This document shows, in pieces, positions 62,246 to 64,000 of a stretch of 64,000 bases of DNA. Under the pieces are notes generated by a model. The model ran no database searches. It worked only from the letters and a program-made list of their open reading frames with translations, and was not told the DNA's origin. How positions within the stretch are numbered: the first letter of the stretch is position 1; each line of letters starts with the position of its first letter. The stretch comes from Nostoc sp. XA010 (GTDB taxonomy: Bacteria > Cyanobacteriota > Cyanobacteriia > Cyanobacteriales > Nostocaceae): contig NZ_JAIVFX010000028.1 of NCBI RefSeq assembly GCF_020829625.1, forward strand, positions 1-64,000, in the 5' to 3' direction. The translations under genes were made by a program, and so were the position numbers.

Positions 62246-63724
62246 GTGATCCTCAGAGATGCTCTAAATAGGGTAATTAACCTTTTATATGAAGGACAGC
62301 CTACAGGACATGCAACCAGTCTCAAGGACTACGAAAATTTGTTTCCGGTGATTGGTGTCCCAGCAATCGCTAAAAGTTACCAGGAAGATGAAGTCTTTGC
62401 CTACACGCGAGTAGCTGGCTACAATCCCGTGATGATCGAGCGAGTAAGTAGTCTAGGCGATCGCTTCCCAGTCACAGAGGAACATTACCAAGCAGTGATG
62501 GGAACTGACGATTCATTAGCAGCAGCAGGACTTGAAGGAAGGCTCTACTTAGCTGACTATAAAATTTTATCCGGTGTCATCAACGGGACATATCCACATG
62601 AGCAAAAATATGTCTACGCTCCCCTAGCACTGTTTGCCTTACCCAAAGGCTCAGATGCCACCAGGCTATTACGTCCGGTAGCCATTCAATGCGGTCAAAC
62701 CCCAGGCCCAGATTATCCAATTGTTACCCCTAACTCCGGTAAATACGCTTGGCTTTTTGCCAAAACAGTTGTCCAAATAGCAGATGCCAACATCTACGAA
62801 GCTGTTACTCACCTAGCAAGAACTCACCTGTTAGTTGGTGTTTTTGCGATCGCAACTGCTCGACAACTGCCACTAACCCATCCCCTCAGAATTCTGCTGC
62901 GCCCGCATTTTGATAGTACCTTAGCAATTAACAATGCCGCCCAACAGATTCTCATTGCTCCTGGCGGTGGCGTAGATAGATTGCTCTCACCATCAATCGA
63001 TAACTCTCGCGTTTTAGCAGTGCTAGGGTTACAAAGCTATGGTTTTAATAGTGCCATCTTACCCAGACAATTCCAACAGCGTGGCGTGGATGATCCCAAT
63101 CTATTGCCTGTTTATCCTTACCGGGATGATGCATTATTAGTCTGGGATACCATTCATCAATGGGTTTCAGACTACCTGGAACTTTACTACCCTACCGATG
63201 AAAACATTCAGAAAGATATAGCTTTGCAAACATGGGCAGCTGAAATCTCAGCTTACGATGGTGGTCGTATCCGCGATTTTGGCGAAGATGGGGGCATCAA
63301 AACGCTAAATTACCTAATTGATGCCACTACGCTGATTATTTTTACTGCCAGTGCCCAACATGCAGCCGTTAACTTTCCGCAAAAAGATTTGATGGGCTAC
63401 GCCGCAGCTATACCATTGGCAGGTTATTTACCAGCCTCAACTCTTAAAAGAGAAGTTACCGAGCAAGACTACCTCAATTTGCTCCCCCCTCTAGATCAGG
63501 CACAACGGCAATATAACTTACTCAGCTTATTGGGGTCTATATACTACAACAAGCTGGGCGAGTATGAGCAAGGATATTTCACAGATGAGAAAGTAAAACC
63601 ATTGTTACAGGGATTCCAAAGTCATCTTCAGCAGGTAGAAAATACGATCAAGCAGCGTAATTTGCACCGCCCAGCCTATGAGTATCTGCTTCCTTCTAAA
63701 ATTCCTCAAAGCATCAATATCTGA
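62246..63724 (+). CDS. Lipoxygenase, catalytic domain only
   Basis: The 492-residue protein starts with GTG. It has all lipoxygenase iron ligands: His189 and His194 in HLARTHLLVGVF, His372 and Asn376 in QHAAVNFPQ, and the C-terminal carboxylate of Ile492 (QSINI). The substrate-lining LPLTHPLRILLRPHF is typical. There is no N-terminal PLAT domain, and the protein is shorter than plant enzymes and most bacterial ones. It should insert oxygen into polyunsaturated fatty acids such as linoleic or linolenic acid to give hydroperoxides. Regiospecificity cannot be read from sequence here. A further gene begins 190 bases downstream and may act on the product. Confidence 0.93.
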   Translation: MILRDALNRVINLLYEGQPTGHATSLKDYENLFPVIGVPAIAKSYQEDEVFAYTRVAGYNPVMIERVSSLGDRFPVTEEHYQAVMGTDDSLAAAGLEGRLYLADYKILSGVINGTYPHEQKYVYAPLALFALPKGSDATRLLRPVAIQCGQTPGPDYPIVTPNSGKYAWLFAKTVVQIADANIYEAVTHLARTHLLVGVFAIATARQLPLTHPLRILLRPHFDSTLAINNAAQQILIAPGGGVDRLLSPSIDNSRVLAVLGLQSYGFNSAILPRQFQQRGVDDPNLLPVYPYRDDALLVWDTIHQWVSDYLELYYPTDENIQKDIALQTWAAEISAYDGGRIRDFGEDGGIKTLNYLIDATTLIIFTASAQHAAVNFPQKDLMGYAAAIPLAGYLPASTLKREVTEQDYLNLLPPLDQAQRQYNLLSLLGSIYYNKLGEYEQGYFTDEKVKPLLQGFQSHLQQVENTIKQRNLHRPAYEYLLPSKIPQSINI

Positions 63725-63854
63725 ATTGGCGACTGAGGGAGAAATCAATTCAAAATTCAAAATTTTATTCTGACAAGTATCTTGGTACGCGCAGCCTCTC
63801 ATAGAGAATAAAAGGACTTAGGAAGATAAGGAACTGAGGGAAAAAAATTAATAA

Positions 63855-63905
63855 CCAATGACCAATGACCAATGACAAATGACAAATGACAAATGACAAA
63901 TGACA
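63855..63905. repeat. AATGACC/AATGACA tandem repeat
   Basis: Seven units of period 7 (three AATGACC, then AATGACA) run to within about ten bases of the next start codon. Confidence 0.8.
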
Positions 63906-63914
63906 GTAAATATT

Positions 63915-64000
63915 ATGACACTTAAAGATAAAGTTCTCAAAGGTCATGCTCGCCAGATTTGGCTTGCACCCATACTAGATAAAGTAGGTTATGACACTGC
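63915..64000 (+). CDS. Start of an unidentified gene, cut by the window end
   Basis: ATG at 63915 opens a frame with 28 complete codons to the window end (MTLKDKVLKGHARQIWLAPI, LDKVGYDT). It lies downstream of the lipoxygenase on the same strand. The fragment is too short to assign. Confidence 0.5.
   Translation, partial: MTLKDKVLKGHARQIWLAPILDKVGYDT

Overview
The window looks like chromosomal DNA of a filamentous, probably heterocyst-forming cyanobacterium of the Nostoc/Anabaena group. The evidence is the very frequent HIP1 octamer (GCGATCGC and derivatives), moderate to low GC, short tandem heptamer repeats (variants of AACTCCT, TTTTGAC, CAGTCCC, AATGACC), many small inverted-repeat elements, and the gene set: a SigA-type sigma factor, a high-light-inducible protein, DUF2358, DUF1400, a phytochrome-type GAF sensor and a cyanobacterial lipoxygenase.

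Bases 1-7,940 hold a TnpB remnant and then a compact integrative element of about 7.6 kb inserted in a tRNA-Lys(CTT) gene. A 74-bp direct repeat of the tRNA 3' part lies at 267-340 and 7860-7933. The element carries a tyrosine recombinase next to one end, a P4/D5-type primase-helicase, an iteron-like repeat cluster interrupted by a 128-bp MITE with an 11-bp target duplication, a CoiA-like gene, a decayed KilA-N region and two small genes with good ribosome binding sites. The tRNA gene is intact at the right end only.

Bases 8,000-26,450 are mostly ordinary chromosome: a sensor protein with a DXCF-type GAF domain but no phosphoacceptor histidine; a GH10-like secreted hydrolase coupled to a membrane protein; glcD; miaA; gyrB; a fasciclin lipoprotein; sigA; an Hlip; a ParC/GyrA-like topoisomerase subunit; and a CheY-like regulator. 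Several small genes are visibly broken (Uma2, GNAT, a short GYRRKDGT protein).

Bases 26,850-34,430 hold a TPR protein and an exporter cluster: a small secreted protein, an HlyD-type adaptor, a MacB-type permease, a LolD/MacB-type ATPase and a TolC-type outer membrane protein. These probably form one tripartite pump. Two copies of a palindromic motif lie upstream of the cluster, and a 15-unit, 21-bp tandem repeat lies between adaptor and permease.

Bases 34,400-50,100 carry a truncated antiporter, two methyltransferases both altered by mobile DNA, an IS4-type remnant, a series of minus-strand genes (DUF2358, HupE-like, SGNH hydrolase, ABC exporter, YdcF-like fragment), galE, and a membrane pair (SafE/UreH-like protein plus periplasmic anchored protein). 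Bases 50,100-64,000 carry a decayed Doc toxin-antitoxin pair, an M28 peptidase, a DUF1400 alpha/beta hydrolase, a run of MITEs, a WD40 protein, several pseudogenes, a lipoxygenase and the start of one further gene. Overall the window shows strong gene decay by MITE insertion and point mutation around a conserved core.
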